Source: Desulfopila inferna
GTDB lineage: Bacteria; Desulfobacterota; Desulfobulbia; Desulfobulbales; Desulfocapsaceae
NCBI RefSeq assembly: GCF_016919005.1
Contig: NZ_JAFFQE010000005.1
Coordinates: 124,001-188,000 of the forward strand
Direction of reading: 5' to 3'
Length of the DNA stretch: 64,000 nucleotides
Each line of letters starts with the position of its first letter. Within the stretch, counting starts at the first letter, position 1. The notes under the pieces are model-generated. The model had not been told where the DNA came from and did not search any database. It was given only the letters and a program-made list of their open reading frames with translations. The position numbers and the translations under genes were made by a program. Below are positions 1 through 8,670 of the stretch, piece by piece.

Positions 1-370
1 AGGCAAACAAGACCGGCAACTCAGAAAAACAGACTCCTCCTTGAGAATATTTCTACTTGATCCCTGCCATGAATGAAGCTGACAGGTAAAAAGCTAATTT
101 CATAGGATCACCACATTAAAGAATGACACCCCGGCTATTACCCGCCAATAAATAGCGAGTCTTTAAGCTTCGCTGCTTCCTCTCCATTTCTGAAAGAAAT
201 ATTTATTCATATCAATAATTTAGTAGGTACACAGAAAAAAAATTCAATGTGAAGTATTGATTTCGCTCATTTTTGTTCTACTATCGAATAGACAGATCTC
301 TCTGTTATCACATTAAAACCGAAGTCTTGATATCACAATTACACCAAATAATGATCAGGAGAAGATTTCT
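1..370. other. Non-coding leader region
   Basis: AT-rich stretch ahead of the TPR lipoprotein gene. No convincing reading frame or RNA gene is visible. It presumably carries the promoter for the gene starting at 371; an AGGAGAAG ribosome-binding site lies at its end (about 357-364). No clear ECF-type or sigma-70 promoter could be assigned by eye. Confidence 0.4.
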
Positions 371-1390
371 ATGAAAAGATCGGTATCTCTATTGCTCTGC
401 ATGGCATTTTTCCTTGGCGGCTGCGCTAAGGTTCAGGATTTTGGCAGCAGCGTAAAATACAACATTCAAGGTGAATATTACCTGCAGGAAAAAAAATTTC
501 AGCAGGGAAGTAAAATCTTCAGCGCAGCGATATCGAAAGAACCGCAAAACCCGGAGGCCCATTACTACTATGGCCGTTTTCTTCTGGCTGAAGATAAAAC
601 CGACAAGGCCCTGCCCCATTTACAGCAGGCAGTTTCTCTAGATCCAGGCAAAAGTAAATATCACTTCTGGCTGGGAGTGGCACAGGGGGAAATGGGGAAG
701 GTCGAGCTGGAACGCCGGAGCTACAACGAAGCTCTGCTGATTGATCCTAAAAATACTCAGGCTTTGACATACCTGGGCAATAATCTTCTTAAAGCAGGCA
801 AATATGAAGAAGCCCTTGAATATTATGCCAGAACTCTGGAGCTCAACCATTTTAATCCCCAGGCATTATACAATCGTGCAGTTATCCTGAGAAAACAGGG
901 ACGGCTCCCAGAGGAAAAGGACGCCTGGCTCAAATATCTGCATGCCTACCCAGCAGGCAGTTTTGCCCGTCGGGCCGCCGATCGACTCAACAGCCTCGGT
1001 GACCATAGCTATCGCAATCATAGATTGGGTGTACGCACTGTAACGCTATCAAAGATCGACTTCGTTCCCTTCTCTGACATGCCGTCGTCCCGCACATATC
1101 CCTCGCTTAATCTTGTTGGGGCAACGGTTGCCAATATGCCCGAAGGTGTTCTCAATATCATCGTATATCAGCTGAACAACCGCGAACTCGCTCGGAAACG
1201 TGCGCTGAACATCGGCAACTATCTGGCAAAACAATTTCCTGATCTTAAAAAGAACAACCGTATCCGGCTAAGCTGGTTTGACGTTCCCGAAAAACGGACG
1301 GTACTGAACACCCCTTTGCGCCTTAATGAATCCGTCCGTTTTTTTCTCACCGATTTCAAAAATTCCGATAAAAAAACCGGCAGAAAGTGA
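371..1390 (+). CDS. TPR repeat outer-membrane lipoprotein (paralogue of the downstream anti-sigma-like protein)
   Basis: A lipoprotein signal peptide ends in lipobox LGGC with Cys18 as the lipidation site, so the protein is expected to be membrane-anchored outside the cytoplasm. Residues about 30-190 are tetratricopeptide repeats (for example AHYYYGRFLL and ALTYLGNNLLKAGKYEEALE), which normally bind protein partners. The last about 140 residues form a second domain with the landmarks LGDHSYRNHRLG, RALNIGNYL and IRLSWFDVPE; the same domain ends the protein at 2018-3151. The RALNI...IRLSWF part faintly resembles an OmpA-like peptidoglycan-binding fold, which is an inference. It precedes the ECF sigma gene by 76 bp on the same strand, so it is probably part of, or a target of, that regulatory unit. 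No specific function is known to me. Confidence 0.85.
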   Translation: MKRSVSLLLCMAFFLGGCAKVQDFGSSVKYNIQGEYYLQEKKFQQGSKIFSAAISKEPQNPEAHYYYGRFLLAEDKTDKALPHLQQAVSLDPGKSKYHFWLGVAQGEMGKVELERRSYNEALLIDPKNTQALTYLGNNLLKAGKYEEALEYYARTLELNHFNPQALYNRAVILRKQGRLPEEKDAWLKYLHAYPAGSFARRAADRLNSLGDHSYRNHRLGVRTVTLSKIDFVPFSDMPSSRTYPSLNLVGATVANMPEGVLNIIVYQLNNRELARKRALNIGNYLAKQFPDLKKNNRIRLSWFDVPEKRTVLNTPLRLNESVRFFLTDFKNSDKKTGRK

Positions 1391-1466
1391 CCTTTCCTTT
1401 CCCCAAACGTATGTACAGGTATAAGCATAAATTAAAACGGCAGAATATGCTCACATTCAGGACCGG

Positions 1467-2018
1467 ATGAATTATTCAGATAAAGAAATTGTTAAAAAGG
1501 TTCTGGCTGGGGAGAAACAGCTTTATGAAGTGCTGGTAGAGCGCTATCAACGTCAGATATACAACCTTATGTTCAGATACGCCCATAATAACGAAGAAGC
1601 AGCCGACCTGAGCCAGGACGTATTTGTGCGTGCATTCGACAAATTACATTTGTTTCGAAGCGATATGGCATTTTTTTCCTGGCTCTATCGCCTGGCCGTT
1701 AATCTGGCGAGTGACTGGAGCCGTAAGAATTGGAAACAGCACGCAAAATTGCACATCCTTCAGCATGAAGCACTCCAGGAACACACAGGCGAGGATACCT
1801 GCACCCGCATGGAAAACAAGGAGGAGCATCGTCAGGTTGAGGATGCCCTGCAGGAACTTGCCGACCATACCAGAGAGACTCTCATATTGCGTTATCGGCA
1901 TGGGTGTTCGATACGTGATATTGCCGATGCCCTCAATCTTTCAGAAAGCGCGGTAAAAATGCGAATCAAACGAGGGCTTGCGCAGCTTCGTGCAATTCTT
2001 TCAAGCAATCAGAATTGA
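1467..2018 (+). CDS. ECF-type RNA polymerase sigma factor (sigma-70 family)
   Basis: 183 residues, the usual size of extracytoplasmic-function sigma factors. Region 2 is visible at about 25-65 (YNLMFRYAHNNEEAADLSQD, then a VRAFDKLHLF core-binding segment), and region 4 with its helix-turn-helix at about 135-180 (LILRYRHGCSIRDIADALNL, then SESAVKMRIKRG). It directs RNA polymerase to a small regulon in response to an envelope signal. Its stop codon overlaps the ATG of the next gene, a membrane TPR protein with anti-sigma topology, which suggests translational coupling. AGGA lies just upstream of the ATG. No zinc-binding anti-sigma (ZAS) gene is seen nearby, so control probably depends on the neighbouring TPR protein. 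Confidence 0.92.
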   Translation: MNYSDKEIVKKVLAGEKQLYEVLVERYQRQIYNLMFRYAHNNEEAADLSQDVFVRAFDKLHLFRSDMAFFSWLYRLAVNLASDWSRKNWKQHAKLHILQHEALQEHTGEDTCTRMENKEEHRQVEDALQELADHTRETLILRYRHGCSIRDIADALNLSESAVKMRIKRGLAQLRAILSSNQN

Positions 2019-3151
2019 TGATTATGAGCGATAAGATGAAAGACGAAAAAATGATAGAGGATCTGCTTCGGTGCTCGGTGGAACAGGATGCACCGCTCGG
2101 GCTGAAAAGGGAAATCATGAAGCGGATTGACAAGCGAAAGCCCCGACTGCGCCGAAGGCTGGCAGAGTGGTTCATGACCCCGCTTAATCTGCGGTTTTCA
2201 CCGGCCGGAGCACTCCTTGCCGCGGTAATTGTGTCGGCAGCTTTTCTGGGTGGCATTATGGTGGAGCGCAATACTGCAAATACTGCCCACCAGGCCGACG
2301 GCATAGCCCGATATGCCGATGATGCCCACGCCAACTACCGTGTGGGCAGAAGTCTGCTTGCCGAAAATCAGCAGGAAGAAGCCCTTCGTTTTTTTCGCAA
2401 AGCTGTTGAACTTAATCCGCAGAACCCGGAATATGTCCACTGGCAGGGTGTCGCCTATTGGGCCCTGGACAACCGGGAACTGGAGAGACAAAGCTATTTT
2501 CAGACAGTACGGGACCATCCTGATTTCCTGCCCTCACTACTGAACCTTGGCCACAGTTACCTTGAGAGCGGCAACTTCCAGGCCGCTCTGCAGCAGTACC
2601 AGCAGGTATTGAGAATAGATCCGGATGTTCCGGAAGCACTTTATAACTCTGCACTTGCTTATCGCAAACTTAATAACGAAGCTCTGCAAATACAGGCATT
2701 CAAACGCTATCTGGCAACATTCCGCACCGGTAAGTGGGCCCACCGGGCAGTGGAACATTTGCATCAGCTTGGAGATTACAGCTACCGCAGCTATAGAATT
2801 GGCATTCACCGGATTATTCTCGCTATTCCAGGTCTTCTTCAGACAGATTCATCCCCTATGAACCAGGAGGTGGAATATCTGGCCGGTGTTGTGCGCAGAA
2901 TGACCGGAGAGGAACTGCATATTATTGCCTATAACAAAGACGACAAAAACCAAGCAAGAGAGTCAGCGCTCAACCTGCAACGCTTGCTGTTGGATCGGCT
3001 TGATTCCGAACATGCCGATCTCATCAGGCTGAGCTGGTTCGATGCCCCAGAAACAATTACCACAGAAAACGGAGAAAACCTGCAGTTATCACCCAGTATA
3101 TTAATCTTTTCAAACCCCATAATTTCTGAAAACAGGAGAAACACCACATGA
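2018..3151 (+). CDS. Membrane-anchored TPR protein, probable anti-sigma factor
   Basis: About 60 basic, helical cytoplasmic residues are followed by one membrane segment at about 63-83 (PAGALLAAVIVSAAFLGGIM) and a large outer domain of TPRs (residues about 100-250). The C-terminal domain (LGDYSYRSYRIG, then ALNLQRLL, then LIRLSWFDAPE) is clearly homologous to that of the lipoprotein at 371-1390. The ATG at 2018 overlaps the sigma-factor stop; a TTG at 2015 and an ATG at 2024 are alternatives. Topology and coupling to the sigma gene match anti-sigma factors, with the cytoplasmic part holding the sigma factor and the periplasmic TPR part sensing. The cytoplasmic segment shows no HxxxCxxC zinc motif, so if it is an anti-sigma factor it is not a classical ZAS type. 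Confidence 0.8.
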   Translation: MIMSDKMKDEKMIEDLLRCSVEQDAPLGLKREIMKRIDKRKPRLRRRLAEWFMTPLNLRFSPAGALLAAVIVSAAFLGGIMVERNTANTAHQADGIARYADDAHANYRVGRSLLAENQQEEALRFFRKAVELNPQNPEYVHWQGVAYWALDNRELERQSYFQTVRDHPDFLPSLLNLGHSYLESGNFQAALQQYQQVLRIDPDVPEALYNSALAYRKLNNEALQIQAFKRYLATFRTGKWAHRAVEHLHQLGDYSYRSYRIGIHRIILAIPGLLQTDSSPMNQEVEYLAGVVRRMTGEELHIIAYNKDDKNQARESALNLQRLLLDRLDSEHADLIRLSWFDAPETITTENGENLQLSPSILIFSNPIISENRRNTT

Positions 3152-4002
3152 AAAAGCCACAAGGATCCCGCAAGAGAACAATTGAAATGCTGCTCTTGGG
3201 ACTGACAGCAGTTGCATTTTCAGCTGCAACGGTTATTGCCGACGAAATGACGGACAACCAGGAAAGCTACTATGAGAATCCTGCTCAGGCGGCTCATGCA
3301 TCGCAGCTTGCCGATGAAGCTGCACTGAGTGATGAAAATGTGCAGCAGGCATTTGATGACTACCAGGACGCGCTCGATGCGCTGGGAGAAGCGCCAACCG
3401 ATGAAGATCTCGCTGAAGTGCAGGCGCTTGAAGAAGCCTATCAGGAGACACTCTCCGCGGCAACCGGTGTTATAGGAGATGATATCGAGGCCATGCGGGA
3501 CTCCGGAATGGGCTGGGGCGATATCGCCAATGAACTGGGAGTTCATCCGTCTACCCTTGGCCTCGGCCATAGAAAAGGCCGAAAAGATTTTTCCGAACAG
3601 GAATTCGCTGAAGCCACAGCCCGCGACACCAGGAACGGATTGGCCAAAGGGCATGGCCTCGGCGTACATACCGGCGTCAGCAGTTCTCATAAAGGATCAG
3701 GCATAGGTCGGGGAAGAGGCCTGGGCAAATCGGCAGGTGGTATTTCCGGCGCTGCTGGTCTCGGCAGTAGTAAAGACGGAGCTTCAGCAAGAGGCAAAGG
3801 AGGACCGGGAAACAGCGGCGGGTCTGGAAATGCAAGCAGCAACAGTAATGCGGGCGGAAACAAAGGCGGCAACAGCGGTAATGCCGGCGGCAACAGCGGT
3901 AGCAATGCAGGCGGTAATGGCGGCGGCAATGCCGGTGGAAACAGCGGTGGTAACAGCGGCGGCAACGGCGGCGGCAATGGCGGCGGTAACGGAAGAAATT
4001 AA
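3148..4002 (+). CDS. Exported Gly/Asn-repeat protein of unknown function
   Basis: A signal peptide (hydrophobic core LLLGLTAVAFSAATVIA, likely cleaved before DEMTD) is followed by an acidic Ala/Glu/Asp-rich helical region (about 45-115), then a short conserved-looking block with GMGWGDIANELGVHPSTLGL (about 120-140). The tail after about 165 is low complexity and ends in many GGN/GGNS units. The ATG overlaps the TGA of the upstream gene, with AGGAGA ahead, so it belongs to the sigma-factor operon and is a natural candidate output or client of it. The helix-turn-helix-like GWGDIANELG block is unusual in a secreted protein. I do not recognise a named family; a matrix or surface-structure role is only a guess. 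Confidence 0.8.
   Translation: MKKPQGSRKRTIEMLLLGLTAVAFSAATVIADEMTDNQESYYENPAQAAHASQLADEAALSDENVQQAFDDYQDALDALGEAPTDEDLAEVQALEEAYQETLSAATGVIGDDIEAMRDSGMGWGDIANELGVHPSTLGLGHRKGRKDFSEQEFAEATARDTRNGLAKGHGLGVHTGVSSSHKGSGIGRGRGLGKSAGGISGAAGLGSSKDGASARGKGGPGNSGGSGNASSNSNAGGNKGGNSGNAGGNSGSNAGGNGGGNAGGNSGGNSGGNGGGNGGGNGRN
3855..3996 (+). repeat. In-gene GGN-codon tandem repeat
   Basis: Irregular 9-15 bp units built on GGCGGCAAT/AGC encode the GGN/GGNS tail of the preceding gene. Such tracts are prone to length change by slippage, so repeat number may differ between strains. Confidence 0.75.
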
Positions 4003-4048
4003 CAAAAAATTTTATAAGCTACCAACCTGAGAGCCTCCCCTCTCTCCT

Positions 4049-4086
4049 CCAGCTCTGCACCAATATCCTCAAGGGTGTGGAGCTGG
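4049..4086 (+). terminator. Hairpin after the sigma-factor operon
   Basis: CCAGCTCTGCACC pairs with GGTGTGGAGCTGG over 13 bp with two G-U wobbles and a 12-nt loop, followed by TTTCCCTTC. The T-run is weak, so it could be an imperfect intrinsic terminator or a 3'-end stabiliser. Confidence 0.5.
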
Positions 4087-4288
4087 TTTCCCTTCATGAA
4101 TGACATTTCTCCTATTTTTTCGAAACGTTATGATTTCTTATTCCTGGTGCCCCGGAATGTAATCCTCGGACAAGCTGGTTCCTGATATATTAGTTAATAA
4201 CCGGCTTTATTATGTCGCGGCGTAATGGAGCGGGAATGTCGCTGTCGTTTTTTAGGGTCTAAGAGGGAGGCCAAAGGTAAAATAAGCT

Positions 4289-4321
4289 GCTCAGCCGGTG
4301 AGTCGCACGAACCGGCTGAGC
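4289..4321 (-). terminator. Hairpin downstream of the minus-strand gene
   Basis: Perfect 11-bp inverted repeat GCTCAGCCGGT/ACCGGCTGAGC with an 11-nt loop. Read on the minus strand it is followed by TTATTTTACC, giving a plausible intrinsic terminator for the gene ending at 4447. Confidence 0.5.
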
Positions 4322-4378
4322 TCAATTTGCGCAGGACCGGCAGAACCGGCTGCTAAATCTTGACAAGGTAAAAAGTCA

Positions 4379-4421
4379 CCGGAGTTGCCGAGATGGACTT
4401 TGCGATAGGCACAGACTCCGG
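4379..4421 (-). terminator. Probable intrinsic terminator of the Ycf48-like gene
   Basis: CCGGAGT..TGCC pairs with GGCA..ACTCCGG. On the minus strand the stem is followed within 4 nt by TTTTT, and it lies 25 bp past the stop codon at 4447. On the plus strand an eight-T run follows after an 8-nt spacer, so it may work in both directions. Confidence 0.55.
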
Positions 4422-4446
4422 AAACTAGATTTTTTTTACGAATCCA

Positions 4447-5415
4447 TCAATCTTCTTCTGGTGAGGTAATGGGGGGCATCATCAGGGGAAGCGACATCCC
4501 TTCTTCATTGGATTGATAGATGACTCTCTGCTCACCCACGGCAACAAAGGTATAGCCTCCCCCGGTTATTCCGGTTAAATTGTCGGTTATGTCCGCATCA
4601 GCCTCGGTCCATTCGGTGCCGTCGGTGGAATACAGAATAACGCCGCTATCACCGACTATGACAAAATACCCTTGAAAATAATGAATATCGGTAAGATTCT
4701 CGGGGACCCCCGTAGTGCCCTCACTCCATGTTTCGCCATCGCTGCTGGTCAGAATCATACCGCCAGGGCCTGTTGCGATGAACATGCCATTGCCATAGGA
4801 TACTGCTGTCAGATCGTCAGCAGTTCCGGAAGTTCTGCTTGTCCAGTCGGTGCCGTCAGGAGAGGTGTATATTTCTCCTGCAACTCCGACAGCGACAAAT
4901 AGATCCGCACCATATACAATTCCTCTGATCCAGACAGAAGGATCGAGTGGTGGGTCAGCTTCTATCCAATTAGTTGCATCGGTTGAGTGGACTATTATCC
5001 CAGATTCTCCCCCCGCCACAAAAGTTCCATTCCCATAGGCGGCAGCCGATAAGGTTGAGGTGGTCACTCCGGATTCCTGAGGTTCCCAGGTTGAGCCATC
5101 TGAAGATGTCAGAATTTCTCCTGCACTCCCGGTCACAACAAACAGTCCCGCTCCATAGGTTGCCCCGAGTAATGAAGCCGCAGATATCGAGTCTGGGGTT
5201 ATTTCAGTCCAGTTTGCACCGTCGGCAGATCTCCAGATTGTTCCACCATCTCCGATTGCTACAAAAACACCATCGCCGTAAACCACATCTTCAAAATTTC
5301 CACTCCCCGCCTCATTACGCAAATGCCAGGTTTCCAGATCAATACTTTTACAGCGTCCCTCAGTCGCAAGGCCAAAAATTAAAACCATGAAAAAAATTGA
5401 AGTAATTCTGCTCAT
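4447..5415 (-). CDS. Exported Ycf48-like / BNR-type repeat protein
   Basis: 322 residues with an N-terminal signal peptide (ITSIFFMVLIFGLATEG). The mature part is about seven near-identical repeats of roughly 40 residues, each with a VxYGxGxFVAVGxxG core followed by I.xSxDGxxW, as in YGDGVFVAIGDGGTIWRSAD and YGADLFVAVGVAGEIYTSPD. This pattern is typical of photosystem-II assembly factor Ycf48-like and sialidase-type beta-propellers. It is probably a periplasmic or surface seven-bladed propeller used as a binding scaffold; no catalytic residues can be assigned. AAAGGAGA sits just ahead of the ATG. It stands alone, converging with the Gly-rich gene. Confidence 0.85.
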   Translation of the reverse strand: MSRITSIFFMVLIFGLATEGRCKSIDLETWHLRNEAGSGNFEDVVYGDGVFVAIGDGGTIWRSADGANWTEITPDSISAASLLGATYGAGLFVVTGSAGEILTSSDGSTWEPQESGVTTSTLSAAAYGNGTFVAGGESGIIVHSTDATNWIEADPPLDPSVWIRGIVYGADLFVAVGVAGEIYTSPDGTDWTSRTSGTADDLTAVSYGNGMFIATGPGGMILTSSDGETWSEGTTGVPENLTDIHYFQGYFVIVGDSGVILYSTDGTEWTEADADITDNLTGITGGGYTFVAVGEQRVIYQSNEEGMSLPLMMPPITSPEED

Positions 5416-5899
5416 AGCATGTCTCCTTTTTTCTATTGTATTTTCATTGAATAGTTGGAGTGCACTTCAGCTTTTCCCGCGCCGTTTTACTTACATTTGA
5501 TCTTGTTGATGGGTGAAGAATGGGTTCGCTTTGTTGAGAACCTATTAATAGCGTATCTTGTCCCTGCCGCTTTTTCCAGATATTTCCAAGGACGCCTTAA
5601 AGTACGCCTGGTTCGTCGCTGAGGATTTCTGAAGATGTATGAGTGAATGATCAGGAAATATTCCGATTTTTCAAAATTACCTTTTTGGCTCCGGGTTGAG
5701 TCCATGGCAGCACAAAATCCCGCTGCTTGACTATCCACCTGCTTTTGGCTTACCATTAACTATCATACTTATTACTTTCTTTTTAATACATCTTCTGTCT
5801 TCATTCAGGCTAAACGCGCAGAAGTTGGATTCTTTTTGCAGGCTTGTCACCATTTTTGTACTACTCATGTTGAACTAAAAGACAAAGAGAGGTGCGAAC
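5416..5899. other. Intergenic region between divergent genes
   Basis: About 480 bp separating divergent transcripts. Short reading frames occur on both strands but lack ribosome-binding sites and recognisable sequence. The region must contain the promoters of the propeller-like gene and of the synthetase/dehydrogenase operon; no operator was recognised. Confidence 0.4.
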
Positions 5900-7660
5900 G
5901 TGCTTTGGCCTTCAATCGAAAAAAAGCCGCATTCGTTCACCAAGCCCCCGAATCTCTCCGATTATGCCTCCACAGTAGCCTCGTTTTCGTGGGACACCAT
6001 CCGCGCCGAGTTTCAGGGTCTTCCTGAGAGCAGAGGATTTAACATCGCCCATGAAGCAGTCGACCGTCATGCCGGTGGAGACCTTGGCGATCATGTGGCC
6101 CTGCTATGGCTCGGCAGCAGCGGAACCTCCCGCACCTTTACCTATAGCGAGCTTAAAGCACAGAGCAACCGCTTTGCCAATATTCTCCTGGACCTGGGCA
6201 TCGGCAAAGGGGACACCGCCTTTGTACTGGCCGGCCGAATTCCTGAATTATATATTGCAGCGTTGGGGATTCTTAAAAACACCAGTGTATTCTGCCCCCT
6301 CTTCTCAGCATTCGGGCCGGAACCTGTTTTTCAGAGGCTCAGCAGAGGGGATGCCAAAATTCTGCTGACCACTGAGCACTACTACCGAAGAAAGGTTAGT
6401 CAGCTGATCGACAAGCTCCCGCTTCTCCAATATGTGCTCCTGACAGATATCGAGGATCACCAGGATGACCGCCTCAGGTCGCTGCCCAGGCTCATGGCAG
6501 AGGCGTCCGAGACCTACGACATTCCCTCTACAGACCCCGAGGATATAGCCCTTCTTCACTTCACCAGCGGTACCACCGGGATGCCCAAAGGCGCGCTCCA
6601 CGCACACAGCGCCGCTCTCACTCACTACATGACCGGCAAATATGTCATGGATTTTCATAAGGACGATGTCTTCTGGTGCACGGCCGATCCGGGTTGGGTG
6701 ACCGGAACGTCTTACGGCATAATCTCGCCGCTGCTGCATGGAATTACTAACATCGTCGATGAAGCCGAATTCGACCCCATGCGCTGGTGTGACATCCTGG
6801 CCTCCCGGAAGGTGAGTGTCTGGTATACTGCGCCCACGGCCATTCGCAGGTTCATGCGCCTTGGCATAGAACCGGTAAAAACCTACGACCTGAGTAACCT
6901 GCGCCTCATTCACAGCGTCGGCGAGCCGCTCAACCCGGAGGCCGTGGTCTGGGGAATGGAGGCGATGGGGCTGCCGATCCACGACAATTGGTGGCAGACG
7001 GAGACCGGCGGTATCATGATTGCCAATTTCCCGGCAATGGAGATCCGTCCCGGCTCCATGGGACGTCCGCTTCCCGGCATCGAGGCGGCTGTTGTCCGGC
7101 ACGCCGAGGGCGATGCTGTCGAGGTGGTGGAGGAAGCGGGCATCGAGGGGGACCTCGCGCTCCGGCCGGGATGGCCGTCGATGTTTCGCGGTTATCTGCA
7201 TGACGAAGAGCGCTACCGCAAGTGCTTCGCCGGAGGCTGGTATTTAACCGGGGACCTGGCCAAACGCGATGCGGATGGATATTTCTGGTTCGTGGGCCGG
7301 GCCGATGACATCATCAAAACCTCAGGGCACATGGTTAGTCCATTCGAAGTCGAGAGTACGCTCATGGAACACCCCACCGTTGCCGAAGTTGGAGTTATCG
7401 GCAAACCGGACCCCCTTATCGGCGAAATCGTCAAGGCATTCGTGGCCCTCAAGCCCGATATCGAGCCCAGTGATGCTTTGCACCTCGAACTCATCGGCTT
7501 CGCCCGTCAAAGACTAGGCTCGGCAGTGGCCCCTAAAGAGATTGAATTCAAGCTGGACCTTCCTAAAAACAAGGCCGGCAAAATTATGCGCCGACTGCTC
7601 AAGGCCCGGGAGCTGGGTCTTCCCGAAGGCGACCTATCAACTCTGGAGAATCCGGAATGA
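5900..7660 (+). CDS. AMP-forming acetyl/acyl-CoA synthetase
   Basis: Adenylate-forming ligase of the AcsA type, 586 residues, starting at a GTG with AGAGAGG ahead. It shows the P-loop-like motif [10 protein letters not shown] (about 222-231), the adenylate motif [10 protein letters not shown], the hinge [20 protein letters not shown] and the C-terminal catalytic lysine segment [11 protein letters not shown]. The family activates short carboxylic acids with ATP and transfers them to CoA. Its stop overlaps the E1alpha start by ATGA and the operon ends with an acyl carrier protein. The acid might therefore be handed to that carrier or enter or leave the dehydrogenase reaction. Substrate cannot be read from the sequence; the WWQTETGG segment is typical of acetyl/propionyl-specific enzymes. 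Confidence 0.9.
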   Translation: MLWPSIEKKPHSFTKPPNLSDYASTVASFSWDTIRAEFQGLPESRGFNIAHEAVDRHAGGDLGDHVALLWLGSSGTSRTFTYSELKAQSNRFANILLDLGIGKGDTAFVLAGRIPELYIAALGILKNTSVFCPLFSAFGPEPVFQRLSRGDAKILLTTEHYYRRKVSQLIDKLPLLQYVLLTDIEDHQDDRLRSLPRLMAEASETYDIPSTDPEDIALLHFTSGTTGMPKGALHAHSAALTHYMTGKYVMDFHKDDVFWCTADPGWVTGTSYGIISPLLHGITNIVDEAEFDPMRWCDILASRKVSVWYTAPTAIRRFMRLGIEPVKTYDLSNLRLIHSVGEPLNPEAVVWGMEAMGLPIHDNWWQTETGGIMIANFPAMEIRPGSMGRPLPGIEAAVVRHAEGDAVEVVEEAGIEGDLALRPGWPSMFRGYLHDEERYRKCFAGGWYLTGDLAKRDADGYFWFVGRADDIIKTSGHMVSPFEVESTLMEHPTVAEVGVIGKPDPLIGEIVKAFVALKPDIEPSDALHLELIGFARQRLGSAVAPKEIEFKLDLPKNKAGKIMRRLLKARELGLPEGDLSTLENPE

Positions 7661-8670
7661 GCACCCAAAAAACCGCCGGGGCTGAAGAAAAGGCAGCCCC
7701 AATGGAGCGAAAACACGCATTGCATCTGCTGCGCGCCATGATTCGTATCCGTCGTCTCGAGGAAAAATGTGCCGAACTCTACAGCGCTATGAAGATACGG
7801 GGATTTCTGCATCTCTATGACGGCGAAGAGGCGGTGGCCGTCGGCGTCATGGAAGCACTGACCAGCCAGGACGCCATAGTAGCCACCTATCGCGAGCATG
7901 GCCATGCGCTCACCAGGGGTATTACCGCCGCAGCTATCCTGGCTGAAATGTACGGCAAACAGGAAGGTTGCAGCCGGGGCCGCGGTGGGTCAATGCATCT
8001 ATTCGATGCTGAAAAGAGATTCTATGGAGGTAACGCCATCGTCGGCGGCGGACTGCCTTTAGCCGTCGGCCTGGCCCTGGCCGACAAGATGCAGCAGAGA
8101 CTTCAGCTGACCTGCTGCTTTTTCGGCGATGGCGCCGTCGCCGAGGGTGAATTCCATGAAAGCATGAACCTGGCGTCTCTATGGCAACTGCCGGTGCTGT
8201 TTGTGTGTGAAAACAACCTCTATGCCATGGGTACGGCACTGAAATATACCGAGGCCTTCACAGATCTAGCCGGCAAGGCCAAAAGCTATGACGTGGGTTC
8301 AGCGGCTGTGGATGGTATGGATGTGCAGGCAGTTGAAAGTGCAGCAAAAAACGCTGCCGAAATAATTCACGCCACCAAGAAACCTTTTTTCCTGGAATGC
8401 CGCACCTATCGCTTCCGGGCACACTCGATGTATGATCCCGAACTCTATCGCCCTAAAACGGAAGTCGAAGAGTGGAAAAAACGATGTCCGATCGCAACAT
8501 TCACCCGGAAGATGAAAGATCAGCAGATTATAAACGAGGGCGACATCGTCGAACTCGAAGCCGAGGTGAGCCGCGAAATTGAGGAGGCCGTGGCCTTTGC
8601 TGAAGCCTGCACCTGGGAACCCCTCGAAGATTTGACCCGCTTCGTCTATTCGGAACGGAGAATATCATGA
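7657..8670 (+). CDS. 2-oxoacid (pyruvate/acetoin-type) dehydrogenase E1 alpha subunit
   Basis: 337-residue thiamine-diphosphate-binding E1 alpha subunit. Motifs include the phosphorylation-loop region [11 protein letters not shown], the ThDP/Mg signature [15 protein letters not shown] followed by [14 protein letters not shown], and the C-terminal [15 protein letters not shown]. Together with the next gene it forms the alpha2beta2 decarboxylase that transfers the acyl group of a 2-oxoacid to E2 lipoate. It overlaps the upstream synthetase gene (ATGA) and the downstream E1 beta gene (ATGA), so all are co-translated. Substrate could be pyruvate, acetoin or a branched-chain 2-oxoacid; pyruvate or acetoin is favoured by overall similarity. 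Confidence 0.92.
   Translation: MSTQKTAGAEEKAAPMERKHALHLLRAMIRIRRLEEKCAELYSAMKIRGFLHLYDGEEAVAVGVMEALTSQDAIVATYREHGHALTRGITAAAILAEMYGKQEGCSRGRGGSMHLFDAEKRFYGGNAIVGGGLPLAVGLALADKMQQRLQLTCCFFGDGAVAEGEFHESMNLASLWQLPVLFVCENNLYAMGTALKYTEAFTDLAGKAKSYDVGSAAVDGMDVQAVESAAKNAAEIIHATKKPFFLECRTYRFRAHSMYDPELYRPKTEVEEWKKRCPIATFTRKMKDQQIINEGDIVELEAEVSREIEEAVAFAEACTWEPLEDLTRFVYSERRIS

Larger units (their letters stand above)
4003..4446. other. Intergenic region between convergent genes, with three hairpins
   Basis: No gene is visible between the end of the Gly-rich gene and the end of the minus-strand propeller-like gene. The stretch contains three stable inverted repeats (4049-4086, 4289-4321 and 4379-4421), listed separately, which fit termination of the two converging transcripts. 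Confidence 0.6.

Noticed and set aside
3687-3977. Proline/leucine-rich minus-strand frame
   Set aside because: It is the antisense of the Gly/Asn codon repeat; composition is a by-product of GGC/GGN codons.
5487-5756. 89-residue minus-strand frame in the divergent intergenic region
   Set aside because: No ribosome-binding site, biased composition and no recognisable motif; it lies in a promoter-bearing spacer.
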